Below are positions 11,862 to 24,858 of a stretch of 64,000 nt of DNA, piece by piece; position 1 is the first letter of the stretch; each line of letters starts with the position of its first letter. Below the pieces are notes generated by a model, which worked only from the letters and a program-made list of their open reading frames with translations, made no database searches and was not told where the DNA came from. The position numbers were made by a program, and so were the translations under genes. The DNA is from Desmodesmus armatus (lineage: Eukaryota; Chlorophyta; Chlorophyceae; Sphaeropleales; Scenedesmaceae). The DNA is taken from positions 1 through 64,000 of the forward strand of contig VIIQ02000081.1 of NCBI GenBank assembly GCA_007449985.2, in the 5' to 3' direction.

Positions 11862-14800
11862 CACAGGAAGTGCATCCAGCCAATGATCATCCATCCAAAG
11901 TTGCCACATTCCGCAGTTGGGTACAAGTGCGTGGGAGCGCACAGTAAAAGCACATGGGTCAGCCTCCTTCTTGGTGTTCTGGGTCAGACCGGCGCTAACT
12001 GTGCGCAACACGGTTTGCATGATCATGTGGCTCAGTGATTTGCAGATTGGTTTTGCTTGTGTGGCTGTGGTAGCTGCCAACTGGGTTGTGTGGGGGAACT
12101 ACGTTTGCTGCTCCTGTGCCGTGAGGCGTGGAGTAGGTCGTGCTCTGGCAGCACTTGCCGCGCAGCTGTCTCACGTCTGCGCTGGTGTAGCGGCCTTCAG
12201 GAATGGGCCTGCATCTGCGCCTTCTGTTTGACAAGTGACACGCTTGGCGGGGGCCGTCACAAGGAGTGGCAGCCCACACTGGATTGGAAATTCGACAGGC
12301 TGCGTGTGGTGAGCCACAAGTTGACCTTGTAGGGGCAGCCATTGTCTCCCAACTGTTACGCACCAGTTTGATGGCGATCACAGTGCCGAGTTTTGGTCAT
12401 TGTCACCGAATTGGACGGTTGTCCCTTTGATGTGGGTGTCAACAGCCCTGCCCTCATTGCGTAAGATACGCATACTTTGGGTGACGGTCATCATCATCAT
12501 TACACGTGTTTCCAGCCAGGTTCATCGCGCAGCATGCTGCTAGCAGCGAGTCGACCTTGGTGCAAGACAAGCAATACACCACCAGGCGACCAGTGACCTA
12601 AAACACTAGAAAGCCTGGGCCAGTTACGGCCCTCAAAGCCAACAGCACAAGAAAAAGAACTAATATAGGTAGCATGTTGTACATATACTATACAAGCAAC
12701 TCAGTTGGACATGACCCCTGGTCCAGTTGCAGACCATGCTGCCTGGAACGGCAGGGTCTCAGCGCGCTGCCGCATCCTGCTGCTGTAGCGTGTGGCATTG
12801 AGTGGTCGCCGGAAAGGCACCCCATTAGCGCGTGGGTGTGTCAGTCTGTAGAGCATGCTCCGCCAAGAACCGCGCAACGCACATGCATCCGTAAGGTCGT
12901 GCATGTTCGTTGGCTGCCCCAAGGCCTGCAGATCCCTCGTGACACATTTTTCCCAGCTCATAGGCGGTGCCCCCCGCGGCGCTGCACCAGCGTCGCGACG
13001 GTGCTGGTGTATTTGTTGGGTGACGGTGCTGGTGTATTTGTTGACAGTGCAAGTGTCGCTGTTCATCTGCAAATATAATTACGGTGCCCCATGTGGCTGG
13101 CCACTAGTGTCACATCTTGTGCCTCCCACGGCAGAAAACGTCTTCAGCAAACACTCTGGGGTGGCCTGAAGGGGTTGTGAGAGCGCCACATCCCCTGGCA
13201 CTCGTCGTCCTCAGTCGTGATCTAGCTGGCTGCAGTTGGTCTGTTACTGCAGTTGAGGTGTGCGCAAGGCAATCTGTAGGTAGTTCAGCCGGCATGCGTA
13301 TGCCGTTGGCTGGTGGATGAGCATGCCAGCGCATCCCCTGAAAGCTTACGTCTGTGCGACTGGGCTTGACATGTCGTTTGTGTGTTGTCCTGGGGCTGTG
13401 CCAGCATTGTGATGTTGTTTGGGGCCGCACAGTGCTATGCTGCATCCACTTATTGTTGCGAGGCCTGCCTGTGGGTGATGCATGCGGCATACACGGCTGC
13501 TGGCGGATGTGTAGGCTGCGTGCACTATTGCTCTCATTGCTGTGTTCAGCATTTGAAGCAAATTGCACTTGGCTCAGCTGACTTGTTCAAATTGGGGCTG
13601 CTTGCTGAAGAGCTTGGCCAGCACAGGCTGTTGCAGACATGCAAGGGTGCATCATGGCCATGCTGCTGTCAGTGTGATGAACATGTGTTTGTGCCAGGGC
13701 CTTGGCAACTCAACTCGAAGCGGGTACAGGACATGTTCTGACATATGCATGCTGCTGTTGTATGGGAGTCAGCTACTGTCTGGTCGGCTGTGCCCCAACT
13801 TCTTCAACATGACAGAAGTGCACCCCAGGTGTGCCGCATTTGAGCTTTGGCGCTATCATCGTGGTGTAATGCGCTTGGTAACAGAGCAGCCCAGCATGTG
13901 CACATGCAAAGGAGCTGTTACTGTCTGCTGCCAGCTGAGCAAGCACCCATCCACCCGTGCTATTCTTGCACAGGCCCCCCTCTCTCAGGCCGTTGTATCC
14001 ATTTCTGGCAAGTCCACCGTGGGCTTGCAGGGCTGTTTGGCTGGTCACAACATGGTAGTCCTTGCCTGCTGTGCCCACTTGTGTGACGGGGCTTCAGTCT
14101 GAGGGCCAAGAGGCTTTGAGATGGGCTGCTCCTTGAGTGAGCGTGGAGCTGAACTGCATCACTGTTGTTGGTGACTGCTGGTTTACTAGCTGGTCTTTTG
14201 CATGCGAGGCGCATGTGGTGCTTCTTGGCCTGTTTGTTGTACAATCCTGCAACGTGGTAGTGCAGCTGCATCCATGCTAGGCTGGACTTGCTTGATATCA
14301 CTGCTGCCATGCACCTGTCAAGGAACGTGTTGGCAGGTGGCAAGCATTGGGGTGGACGTAGCGCCCCGCCAGCTGTTGCGCAACTGCCACACGTTTAGGG
14401 TGACCTCTCCCCAGAGGTCTTTTGTCATGGTCACCACATATCGTCTGCGTCATCGTGCTGCTGCCATGTAATAGTGGAAGTCGTGGAGCCACTGATGCAT
14501 ATGCATGTGTGTGGTGGATGGTGTGCTACGGTGTCCACCTGTGTTCAAGGCGTGCGGTCCAGTGCGCAGCCTCTGTTGGCTATGGCTTGGCTATGCACCT
14601 GTGCAAGATTGCTGGGACAGGGCACCGCAAGCGTGCCTCAAGGTCACTGGTGCACTATACCAGTGCAACAGGTGGCATGTTTGTTTTGTCAGACAAAAGG
14701 CATGTACGATTGTGTTGGGGTTGAGTACGGTCAATGTTGTGAACGTCAGTGAGTGCACGCTACACCACCATCCCCCCGTCCTGCTGGCATCTGTGTGGCC

Positions 14801-14975
14801 ACTGCTGAATGCCTTGGCCGCACCAGCACTTCATCAAGAGCACTGGTATCAGCTCACTGCATTTGCAATTGCATGGCTGATCAGTGCAGTGTCCTGTGGT
14901 TGGTGGAGGCATGATGGTGGTTGAACTTGTACGCTGCTGGATTCGTGGACCAGGGCACACAGCCAGTGGGATGTC
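10669..14975 (+). other. GT-rich tract of the 13-kb unit, 5' part; transposon-like, no intact gene
   Basis: The plus strand is strongly enriched in G and T for several kilobases, and all frames are short and broken. I recognise nothing in the translations before the integrase remains downstream. A decayed LTR-retrotransposon body is the most economical reading, given those remains. The microsatellite near 11.8 kb lies inside it. Confidence 0.45.
11778..11858 (+). repeat. (GT)n microsatellite, copy 1
   Basis: About 40 uninterrupted GT units. The copy-2 tract is 10 bases shorter, which accounts exactly for the offset change from 13,007 to 12,997. The poly-Cys-Val and poly-His-Thr frames here are artefacts of the repeat. 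Confidence 0.95.
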
Positions 14976-14979
14976 ATGG

Positions 14980-15560
14980 CAGTCTGGTTGTCTGATCAGG
15001 GGACATTGGCAGCGAGGAGGTACCAAAAGAACAATCACACCAGCATTGTGAGTGCCTGGGTTTGAGGTTGACTTTGCACATCTGCTGGCAAAGTTGGGCA
15101 TGACTCGAGCACACGCTAGCGCAGCACACCCCACCAGCAACTGCGCAGTGGAGCTCCTCGTCAAAGCTTTCAAGCACGTGGTGCGTGCGCATGTCAACGA
15201 GCACTGGCTCTTGTACCGTTTGTGCGCATGCAGGACTGGTCCCGTTTGCATTCTATGCTGGGTATCACCCCACAAAAGATGGTGGTTTGTCGGTGTCCAG
15301 CCAGACATGTGCCCTTGGCTCAAGTGCGCCAGGCAGCAGCAGTCTCTCTGCCTGGTGTTGTTGATGTGCCGATTGAGTGTGCCTCTTTGCTGATGCACGC
15401 TACACAGCTGCAGGAAAAGCTGGCTCAGTAGAATACCGAGGTTTTTGAGAGCATTCAGGCACAGTTTGATCGCAATGCAGCGCACTGGCCCAGGCATGTG
15501 GACAACGTGCGCAAGCGCTTGCAGGCACAGCACACTGTCGGCGTTCGGGTGCTGCAAAGG
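14980..15560 (+). pseudogene. Ty3/Gypsy-like integrase remnant, copy 1
   Basis: Three plus frames together spell a retroviral-type integrase core. They contain VWLSDQGT near 14,979-15,005 (the second catalytic Asp in the usual SDxG setting), then after a frameshift HLLAKLGMTRAHASAAHPTS and AVELLVKAFKHVVRAHV at about 15,076-15,200 (the HPTSN..VE segment with the catalytic Glu). Another shift leads to LHSMLGITPQ and VFESIQAQFDRNAAHWPRHV, the usual C-terminal continuation. Several frameshifts and a TAG near 15,430 make it non-functional. I could not place reverse transcriptase, RNase H or LTRs. Confidence 0.6.
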
Positions 15561-17650
15561 GTGCTGCTTACATACTAGGCCGCTCCATGAAGTAGTGCTT
15601 GCGATGGTACTATCTGCATCTACACACTCCTTGGGTTCTTGGTGTTGCAGTGCAGGGTCCACCCAAGCTCAACCCTCTTGCCTGCTGGCACACGGTGCCA
15701 GGCTGGCCATTCTCTGTAAAATCATAGAGAGGGATGACGTTGGTGGCTTTGGCATGTTTGCTTGTTGGTTGGTTGTCTCTTTGTTTCGTACCCTGCCCAT
15801 TGGGTTGCTTGGAGGGTTTGCAATCACCACCACTGTGCTTTTGCACCTGCCATTGTCTTTTAGTGACTGTCCGTCTTCATGGTGCTTGTATGACTTGGGC
15901 TGGTTTGAAGCAGGGTTAGGAGTACTGTGGCCATACTGTTGCTCACCTGTCCCTTTTGGGGGGGGGGGGGGTAGCCCAGTAGCTCGTGACAGGATGATGA
16001 GTGACAGGATGAGCTACAGCTTGGCTACAGGACCAAGCTGGCTCAGAGTGGGGTGCTGTGCCCCTGGGTGGGACAACAGGTGGCATGATGCGATGTGTTA
16101 CCAACACTGTGACTCACTGGCAGTGTTGAGCAGAGTGACTCACTGGCAGTGTTGAGCTCAGAGTAGGGTGCTGTGCCCCTGGGTGGGATAACAGGTGGCA
16201 TGCATGTTGTTGTTATGCTGGGTTCAACACGCTGGCAGTGCTGTGCATCGTCAGGATAAGGCTTGTGTGTCATGTGCAGGCAATGCTGATGGTGATGCGC
16301 AGTGTGATGTCGATGGAGGGCCGCCTTTGTTGTTGAAAGTGCCACCCAGTCCCTGCAGCTTGGTCGCGACAGATTTGTCACTGCGATTTGTGGCGTGTCG
16401 GTGTGCAAAGTTGGGGCAGTGGTAACATAACGCGCTGCTGCACCGGTGGTACCATTGTTTTTGGTGACTGGATGCATGGGAGCATGGCCACAGTGCTACA
16501 ACCGTCAGTACTGTCGGATGAGCACAGCAGCTGCAACATCTGTTGCTTGGCAGGCATCACTGTTGTGGGCAGCGCTCTCAGTCGTGTCTGTCGACTCCCT
16601 TGAGCAGGTGCAGTAACGTCGTGTGTTGCAGTGCATGCAGCCGACATGAGCAGTAGGATTCTGGCTGAGCATGCACCCATAGCTGCAACATGTGATGTGG
16701 TCAGGGATGCGTCCAGTAGTACAAGCTCCTCTGGTGAGAGTTGGAGGTGCCACCATTGAATCATGTGTGGCTGCACTCCGTGTGCAGCTATGGTATCCGG
16801 GCTGCCACCTTTCCATCTTCAAGACGGGGTCAGTGACCCTTTTGCCGCCAAAGGTTGCCATGCAGAGATGGTTCCACAGAGTATCGCCCTAAGCACTTGG
16901 TGCTCTGTTGGTTGTGAATCCTGCCCGAGGCGAGTTACAAACTGAACCCCATCATGATCCTGTGACAGCTGTCTGGTTTGTGAAGGGGGGCTGTGCGAGC
17001 ATGTTTGGTGGTGGTGCATATGTGTAACCTTCGTTGATCGGTTATGCAAGGGGCTGGCTGCGTCCCCCACAGCCCTCGTGCAGCGGTTCTGGCATAGTGC
17101 ACACATTATCGATTGGTGTACCAGATGTGTGAGGGCTACCGCAGTGGATTTGTGTCTACTGTCCCTGACTGCGCATAAAGCACAGCAGACATCCCCACAT
17201 AGCATGTCCAAACACTGTCAGATCACAGCCTGCAAAAGTCACAACTTCGAGTGGCCACTTGGCCGCTAGCCTCACTGCCCCTTGGGTCAAGGTCACCTTG
17301 AACTGGGTGATTGGGTGATGTATGTGTGCATCCGTGACTATTCCAATGTGGTGTTGAATGCAGCGATGATACATGGCTGACCAGCTGCATGCTGTGTTGA
17401 TGGCCGATTGTGGTCCACTAAGCCATGTCTATGCAAGTACCTTCAGCTGCAAATGCCGCAATAGAATGGTCCCAGGAACGAATAGACCGGTTTGTATCAT
17501 AGCGCTGTAGGGATTTCCTGCGTCGGCCTCGCATCCGACGCGTCCGTCATCGGTCTCGCATTCGCCGGCACAGGCTGCACCACCCGAAAATGAAGTCAAC
17601 AATGGTGGACCTTGGTGATCCAGTTGAGCTTTGATTTGATTTCGGATTGC
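15561..17650 (+). other. GT-rich tract of the 13-kb unit, 3' part
   Basis: No gene is recognised. Short local duplications are visible: at 16,000-16,200 the phrase gactcactggcagtgttgag and the block around gtggggtgctgtgcccctgg recur, arranged differently in copy 2 (29,510-29,690). A G-run lies at 15,958-15,970. This may be the 3' end of the decayed element that holds the integrase. Confidence 0.4.
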
Positions 17651-17670
17651 ATTGAAGTTTCACGCGGTGG

Positions 17671-19500
17671 GGGTGGGGGTGTTGTATATGCTCTGCACTG
17701 GGCAAGCGGCACCTCAAAAGCAACAGATACATGTCGTTTGATTGCCGTGTGTGTTTTCCAGCGTTTCACAGCACAAAGACCACTCAGCAAGATGCATGAG
17801 ACTACTTCAACACCAGCAGCCCGCAAGACACGTCGTGCGCTGGGGGGGGGGGGTATCAGCGTCACACCGGGTGTGGCAACGCTGAAACCAACGGCAATTC
17901 TCACAGGCAGTTTGAACGCTGGGTATGCTGGCTAGAGTGCTACTGCACACCAGTGACTCCTCAGACTGATGCACCTGACTACTACTGCACTGTAAGAAAG
18001 TAATGTGATGGTGGTGGCCGGGGCCCATGACGGTGTTGTATATGCTCAGTATTGGGCTAGCGGCGCCTAAACAGCAAGGATCCCTTACTGTTTCATTGCC
18101 GTGTGTGCTTACCAGAGTTGCAAGGCAAGAAAACGACCACTCAGCAAGGTGCAAGAGACTACTTCAACACCAGCAGCCCACAAAACAGGTGGTGCGCAGG
18201 GAACGGGGGGGGGGTAGGTTTGGGGTGTCAGATGTGGCAACGCTGCAACAAACGGCAATTCACACATGCAGTTTGAATGCTGTGTATGCTGGCTGGAGTG
18301 CCACTGCACACAACTGACTCCTTGATTTGAGTTATCTGACTACTACAACACTGTGATGTGAGGGTGGTGGCCGGGGTCCGTTATGGACCATGACGATGTT
18401 GTACATGCTCTGCACTGGGCAAGCACCTCAAAAGCAATACATACATGTTGTTTGAGTGCCCTGCCCTGCCACAGTGTGTGCTTGTCAGCGTTCTACTGCA
18501 GAGAAAAGACCACTCGACAAGATGCATGAGACTACTACAACACCAGCAGCCCGCAAACCTTGCGTGGCACGTGGTGCGCTTGGGGGGGGGGGGGAGGGGG
18601 GGTATACGCGTGGGTGTGGCAACGCTGAAACAAATGGCAATTCTCACATCCAGTTTGAACGCTGGGTATCCTGGCTAGAGTGCTACTCCACACAACTGAC
18701 TCTCAGAGTCAGTCTGGCAGACTGATGCACCTGAAAACTACAGCACTGTGTGCAAGTGATGTGAGGGTGGTGGCTGGGGTCCACCATAGACCCTGATGGT
18801 GTTGCATATGCTCTGCACTGGGCAAGCACCTCAAAAGCAATTATTACATGCTGTTTGAGTGCCGTGTGTGCTTGCCAGCGTTTCACTGCACAGAAAAGGC
18901 CACTCAGCAAGATGCAAGAGACTACTTCAACTCCAGCCGCCCGCAAGACACGTGGTGCGCGGGGGGGGGGGGTGTCAAATGTGGCGATGCAACAAACGGC
19001 AATTCTCACATGCAGTTTGAACGCTGGGTATGCTGGCTAGAATGCTACTGAACACCAGTGACTCCTCAGACTGATGCACCTGACTACTACAGCACTGTGT
19101 GGAAGCGATGTGAGGGTGGTGGCTGGGGTCCACCATAGACCCTGATGGTGTTGCATATGCTCTGCACTGGGCAAGCACCTCAAAAGCATTAATACATGTT
19201 GTTTGAGTGCCGTGTGTGCTTGCCAGCGTTTCACTGCAGAGAAAAGACCACTCAGCAAGATGCATGAGACTACTACATGTACAACACCAGCACCCTGCAA
19301 GACACGTTGTGCGCTGGGGGGCGGGGTGCCGGCGTGGGTGTGGCAACGCTGAAACAAATGGCAATTCTCACATGCAGTTTGAACGCTGGGTATGCTGGTT
19401 AAAGTGCTACTGCACACAAGTGACTCCTCAACTGATGCCAGACTGCTACAGCACTGTGTGCGCATGTGGAGGGTGGTCGGGGTCCATCATGGACCATGAT
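17671..19500 (+). repeat. Satellite array, about 360-bp units, copy 1 (five units)
   Basis: The landmark ctctgcactgggcaagc (or a close variant) recurs at about 17,691, 18,041, 18,408, 18,811 and 19,160, so the period is 349-403 bases, head to tail. Each unit also has gaccactc(ag/ga)caagatgc, a G-run of varying length, and ggcaattctcacatgcagtt. One plus frame stays recognisable in most units: FECRVCLPAFHC, then QQDA.DYFN, then QFERWVCWLECYC and PDYYSTVCK. This is Cys-rich and zinc-finger-like but broken by stops and by the G-run. The array ends where copy 2 begins. Confidence 0.85.
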
Positions 19501-19796
19501 GGTATTAGGCTTGCGGCGCTGACAGCAAGGCTATGCTGGGAGGGTCCATGCTGCAGTGGCAGCCTTGACATCCCTGTTGAGGATGCTCTCCAGCAATTTA
19601 CAGATCAGCTTATGTTGTGTGCTGGGGGGGACAACCCCAAGCGCAGATGCCCTGCCCCTAGGGAAGGTAAAAGCATGGCAGCTGTCAATGCCATTGACAA
19701 AGGCCAGCATGAGACATGTCCTGAGGATGCAGACACGACAGCCGTACTGCAGCAAGGCCCCAACTGCGTTTGAGTGACTGTTGCTTCATGAGCTGG

Positions 19797-20927
19797 ATCT
19801 GAATCAGCAGTGCCTAGCTGCACACTCATATGTTGCTTTTGCAGCACAAGCACGAGACATGTTTTCCCAATTTCCTTCACATTGATGATCATCGACCGAC
19901 AGGGCCTGTTGTGTCACGTTTTGCCTTAGGGTGAAGAGTCTTTACAGTGTTGGCTGGCAGGGGGGGGGTGGCTATGCGCTGTCTCTAGAGAGAGGAGGTA
20001 GGGTCTGGCTAAAGGTATCAATCCTCTGGGTACTGTCACCTCTTGGAGGTACTTTCCAGTCAGCCGAAGCTTGGCTAAGTTGGAGGGTGCACCCTTGCGT
20101 GGTACGTAAACAGTTACAGTTTTTGGGGGCAGCAAAGCCGTGCAACCCGCAAGGGAGCCAAGGGCTCATGGGATAGTATAGAATAATAGACAAAAAATTA
20201 TAAAAGTCAAAATACAGCACGGTGCCCAGAAAAAAAGGACCAGGAGGGGGGGGTTGTCTCCTGACCAGGTCCTTTGTTTCTGGGCACCGTGCTGTATTTT
20301 TGACTTTGATATTTTTTGTCTATATTTCTATACTATCCCATGAGCCCTTGGCTCCCTTGCGGGTTGCACGGCTTTGCTGCCCCAAAAACTGTAACTGTTT
20401 ACGTACCACGTAAGGGTGCACCCTCCAAATTAGCCAAGCTTCGGCTGACTGGAAAGTGCCTCCAAGAGGTGACCGTCACCTCTGGGTACTGAGTACCCAG
20501 AGGATCGATACCTTTACAGACCCTATCTCCTCTCTCAAGAGACAGCGCATAGCCCCCCCCCCCCTACCACCCCCCCCCCCGCCCCCCCCCACCCCACCCT
20601 CTGACAGCCAACACTGTAAAGACTCTTCGCACTGTCGTGACACAGCAGGCCCTGTCGGTCGATGATCATCAATGTGAAGGTAATTCTGTCTGTTCGTCAG
20701 TGCATTCTCAGATGAGTCCTACGATGGCTATTCAAATGCGTTCTATGATGCTGATGCCCCATGAGCCTCGTTGGCTCCCTACAGGGTGTTCAGGCTCAGC
20801 CTGAACCATGTAACAGTAACAGTAATTGGGAAAACCAATTGGTATTGGTATTGGTAATTGGGAAAACATATCTCGTGCATGTGCTGCAAAAGCAACCTAT
20901 GAGTGCGCAGCCAGGCACTGCTGATTC
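19797..20927. mobile_element. Giant fold-back element, copy 2
   Basis: Same element as in copy 1, with the same arms and outer arm pair. It differs mainly in homopolymers (C-runs at 20,552-20,590, A-run lengths near 20,209 and 20,385). Because it sits at the same place in both units, it predates the duplication. Confidence 0.75.
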
Positions 20928-21402
20928 ATTGCCCCCATTGCAAGCCCCTGGCAGTACTGCCAGGGCACTAGTGCCATTGGCTGCGAGACTGGCAGAACAC
21001 TGCTGCCTAAAGCTCTGCTGCATCAAGCCCCGCTTCAAGAGTGATACCCAACCAATAGGAATAGCACGGCTGTAATCAACACCCACATGCACACCCATAC
21101 CATGCCTCCTTTGCCTCACCAGCAACCGGCCATTCCCTTGCTTGTGGCAAACTTGTCTTGGGTTCAACCCGCTCGGGTTCAACCCTGCCAACTTACCCAC
21201 TGATCGATAGATGCCTTCGCCCCGCTGACGGTGCTTGCGCGAAAACCGCCTGTGCTCTGTTTGTATGCTACATTTCTTTCACTCCTGCTCTCCTTCAGTG
21301 CGAGCAGTGCCAGCAAAAGGTGGTTAACCCCGGCCTGAGCTACACACAGCTTCAGGACTAGTTAAGCTCAGGCATTTACGGAGCTTTACACCAAGCTTTG
21401 CG

Positions 21403-23675
21403 ATGGACAGGCATTCACCGTATGGAGCAGGCATATCTTATGAACCAAACCGTAGGGGCCACAACAAGTACCGCGCCCGCATCTTCAGCAAGGGAGCAAA
21501 AGATTTAGGAAGGTGCGTGGATATTGGACGGGTGCTTGCAGCGCCTCGCTGCTTGTGCAGGCCGGCAGCTTCAATTTTGACAGGCCAGCTTAACGTATCA
21601 AGTACAGGACCGAAAAGGAGAGCGACGATTGCATTAAGAGTCAGACGTTGTCATCGTAGTCTCCCCGCCTGGGCAAGCCCCCAGTATGGCTTACCATTAT
21701 ACCAGAAAACAGACTGCACACACCTGCTGCGTCCCAGCATCCACGCACAATTCCCTCGTCCTTCAAGACTTTCAATCAGCTTCCTGTATGCCTCGCCATC
21801 TTCACCTAGGCCTTGGCAAGGCCCTGAGGGTAGTGGCTTGAAATGTCCGGTTGCCTGCTTCAGCCATGCCAGACTCTGAGAGGGTACCACAGTGTAACAT
21901 AGGCAGCGCAGAGCTATCCACCCTCAATAGTTCCTTCCAGCTGTCGTGTACCTTACCCCTGAGTACATACTGTTGTGCTCTGTCTGAATCACCACCGCAG
22001 GTACCGTACTCCTCAAGAAGCACGCCAGGCACTGGATCAGGCTGCTGGGCTGCTGCACTTCTTCAAGCTCAGCCAGCAGGGACAACAGCAGCCAGATCTT
22101 GAAGGGGTCTCCCTCAAAGTGCTGCACGCTGTACAGCGCATCATTGAACGCAACCCACAGCTGTACTGGGGACAGCCGCAGGAGTTATGGGGCGACATCA
22201 TGGCCCAAGCAGCAGCACCCACAGCAGCAGCAGCAGCAGCCTTGGTACAGGAGCCGCACACTGCTGCCATGGCTGCAGCTCAGGCAGAGGCAGCGGCCGC
22301 GGCAGCTGCGGCTGCCACTGGCGCTGCCGCTGCTCACCACTTTGAAGCGTGGCAGCAGCAGGAGCAGCTGCAGCAGCTGGAGCATGAGCACGCTGCTGCC
22401 ATGGCTGCAGCTCAGGCAGAGGCAGCAGCAGCGGCTGCGACAGCTGCCCCTGCCGCTGGCGCTGCCGCTGCTCACCACTTTGAAGCATGGCAGCAGCAGG
22501 AGCACGCTGATGCCATGGCTTCAGCGCAGGCAGCAGCAGCTGCGGCTGCCGCTGCCGCTGCCGCTGCTCACCACCTTGGAGCATGGCAGCAGCAGGAGCA
22601 GCTGGAGCAGGAGCACGCTGATGCCATGGCTTCAGCGCAGGCAGAGGCAGCAGCAGCTGCGGCTGCCACTGGCGCTGCCGCTGCTCAATACCTTGGAACA
22701 TGGCAGCAGCTGGAGCAGGAGGAGGACCCACTTGCTTGGCTGCTGCAACCAGCTCCACAGCATCCTTCAGTTCTGCAGCCTGCTTTTCCTCCTGAGGCCG
22801 CGATCATGGGTGCCACAGTCGGGCTTGTGCATGGGGAGGGCGAAAGCTTCCTCAACCTGCTGCTGGATGGCAGCGACGTTGACGTGAGTGGTGGTGCAAG
22901 CTATACCATAGCACCACAGCCCACATTCTCAGACGACACAACAGCCACGTCAGCAAAACCAGCAGCGGCAGCAGCACTAGAGGCAGCCCTCCTGCCATCG
23001 CCGGTGCTGCTGCACGCTCCTGTGGAGCTCCAGCCACAGCACTCTATGGTGATGAGCACAGCAGCAGCAGCAGCGACACCTCAATACCCCCTGCCGCAGA
23101 TGGCTGCTGCGTCCTCTAGCCCTCCTGCTGTTGGTATGGGCCTGTCAGCAACCTTCCTGGGGCTGGCAACGGGCTACGAGCTGATGCTGTTTGCTGACGT
23201 GTGTGTGGAGCGCCTGCTGTGGCTGTACAACCAGCAGCTGGTGCCCTTCATGGGTATGCACGGTGTGCCCAAGAGGGGCCTGCTGCTGCAGTGGCAGACT
23301 GCTGTGCGCCAGGCCATCATCAGCTCTGGTCAGCCCCTCAGTGTGCAGCAGGCTGTCATGCAGCTGTTGAGTGGGATGGTGTGCACGCTGCTGTCTTATG
23401 CAGCTGATGCCAGCGTTGACAGCAGCGGCTATATGTCCCAGGGTGGGGGCACGTTGGCCACACCCACAAGCTGGGAGCTGGTGCTGTGTGTGGTGGAGGG
23501 GCTGATGCAGTCTTTGGAGCACTTGAGGGAGCAGTGCAGCAACAGCAGCAGCAGGTGGATGGAGCCTGGTGTGGTACCCAGCACTGTGCAGCTGTGGTGT
23601 GCTTGGGTGGAGGCGCAGCCGGCCCTGCCAGCTGGCTGCTTTGTCCGTCAGCTGTTGCGTCAGCTGGGTGCGTAG
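21403..23675 (+). CDS. AP2-domain protein with poly-Ala/Gln repeats, copy 2
   Basis: Exon 1 is 21403-21512 and exon 2 is 22001-23675, the same model as copy 1 with a 488-base intron. The predicted 594-residue protein looks identical to copy 1, including every Ala-tract length. Such tracts usually vary quickly, so identity points to a very recent duplication, gene conversion, or an assembly duplication. The promoter-side DNA back to about 19,667 is also duplicated, so both copies should be expressed alike if either is. Confidence 0.72.
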
Positions 23676-24782
23676 ATGTTCACGAGGTGCTTGTTGTTGT
23701 TATGTCGGTTGTTCAGGAGGTGCTTGTTGGGTGTTCAGGGAGGTGCTTGTTGGTGCCACCTCCAAGCCGCTAGCACACAAGTCTGCTGTTTGCGTGGTAG
23801 CCAGCCAGCTTTTGGCGTATGTCCTCATGCAAGCGTGTGCAGACCTTAGGATTGTTTGTCGTGGCAGCGCCGATCACGATTTGGGTATGGCCGGGAGCTT
23901 GTGGTTGTGTAGTTTGTGGTGTGACACCTTGCATGCACCTGACGGATTGGCTCAGGCGTGGTGGTGAGGGTATGTGGAGACCATCCACTGGGCATCAGAC
24001 AGCCTGGTGTGAGCGTGTGTTGGGACAGCTTTGCGTCTCAGAGGCAACAAAGCGTGTGCCTAGATCATGTGAACCATGCACTGCACGGTGTGCTCTCTCT
24101 GCGCTCGTCGCATGTGCCATTGCTGTTGACACTGTAGGGCAACCACGTCGCTTGTGCTGGCTGAGTGGGTGTTTCTAAGGCATGATGATGCTCACTTCCA
24201 GAGCATTGCCCTTGTGTCATGGCTTGCCTGTGAGGTGGGCTCAAAATCAGCTCATCAAGGTTGTGTTGGGTTGTGCACCATGTGCATGTTTGGTGCGTGT
24301 CCCGAGCACAGGGCCTGTATGTGTTATGTAGCAGACCACTGTGTCGTGCTGGGTATTTATGGCAGTCCATACCTGTGAGGTTGCATGTGTGATGCTGGTC
24401 TTGATTCATGTGGCCCATGTATGCCCTCGGTATTGTGGGCTTGGGGTTGTGGTTTTGCTTTTCAGGTGTGCGACGTGGTAGATCGTGTACACACGGGGTG
24501 CCTCTATTATGGCACACTGCTCACATGTGTCCTACGGCTTGAAGTTTGTTTGGGCTTGGGGGGGTGTGGAGGTATCAACAACATGATGTGCATGGTGCGC
24601 TGTGCCAACATGTCTTGGTCAGGTACTTGCCATCTGGGGGTGCATCAGTTGAGCAGTTTGATCAGGGCTTCGCACGGCAGCATAAGTTGAGGAATACTAT
24701 AGTGGGGCTTGGCTGCATCACTGCAGCACAGCATGGTTGCTGTGTGCCTTGAACCAGTATGTGCGGTTTTGTTAGTGTGTGT

Positions 24783-24858
<76 letters not shown>

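Larger units (their letters stand above)
6500..19500 (+). repeat. 13-kb direct tandem repeat, copy 1
   Basis: From about 6646 onward this sequence matches copy 2 almost base for base, with offset 13,018 at first, 13,007 by 7754, 12,997 after the GT microsatellite and 13,491 after the copy-2 insertion. The first 145 bases (6500-6645) are recognisably related to 19,500-19,666 but strongly diverged. Identity is near-perfect over 7.7-13.5 kb (for example a single change at 13,188) and falls toward the 3' end (6-bp indel near 14,576, many changes after 15 kb). The unit holds a fold-back element, an AP2 gene, a GT-rich tract with integrase remains, and a satellite array. Confidence 0.9.

Noticed and set aside
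11638..12080. Minus-strand frames with long His-Thr repeats, and the same at 24.6-25.1 kb
   Set aside because: They are the translation of the GT microsatellite in two frames. Flanking residues show no domain.
14760..15662. 300-codon minus-strand frame, repeated at 28,245-29,147
   Set aside because: It lies antisense to the integrase remnant, is His/Cys-rich without structure, and is open by composition only.
17671..19500. CRISPR-like array
   Set aside because: Units are about 360 bp with no short repeat/unique spacer pattern, and the genome is eukaryotic. It is a satellite.
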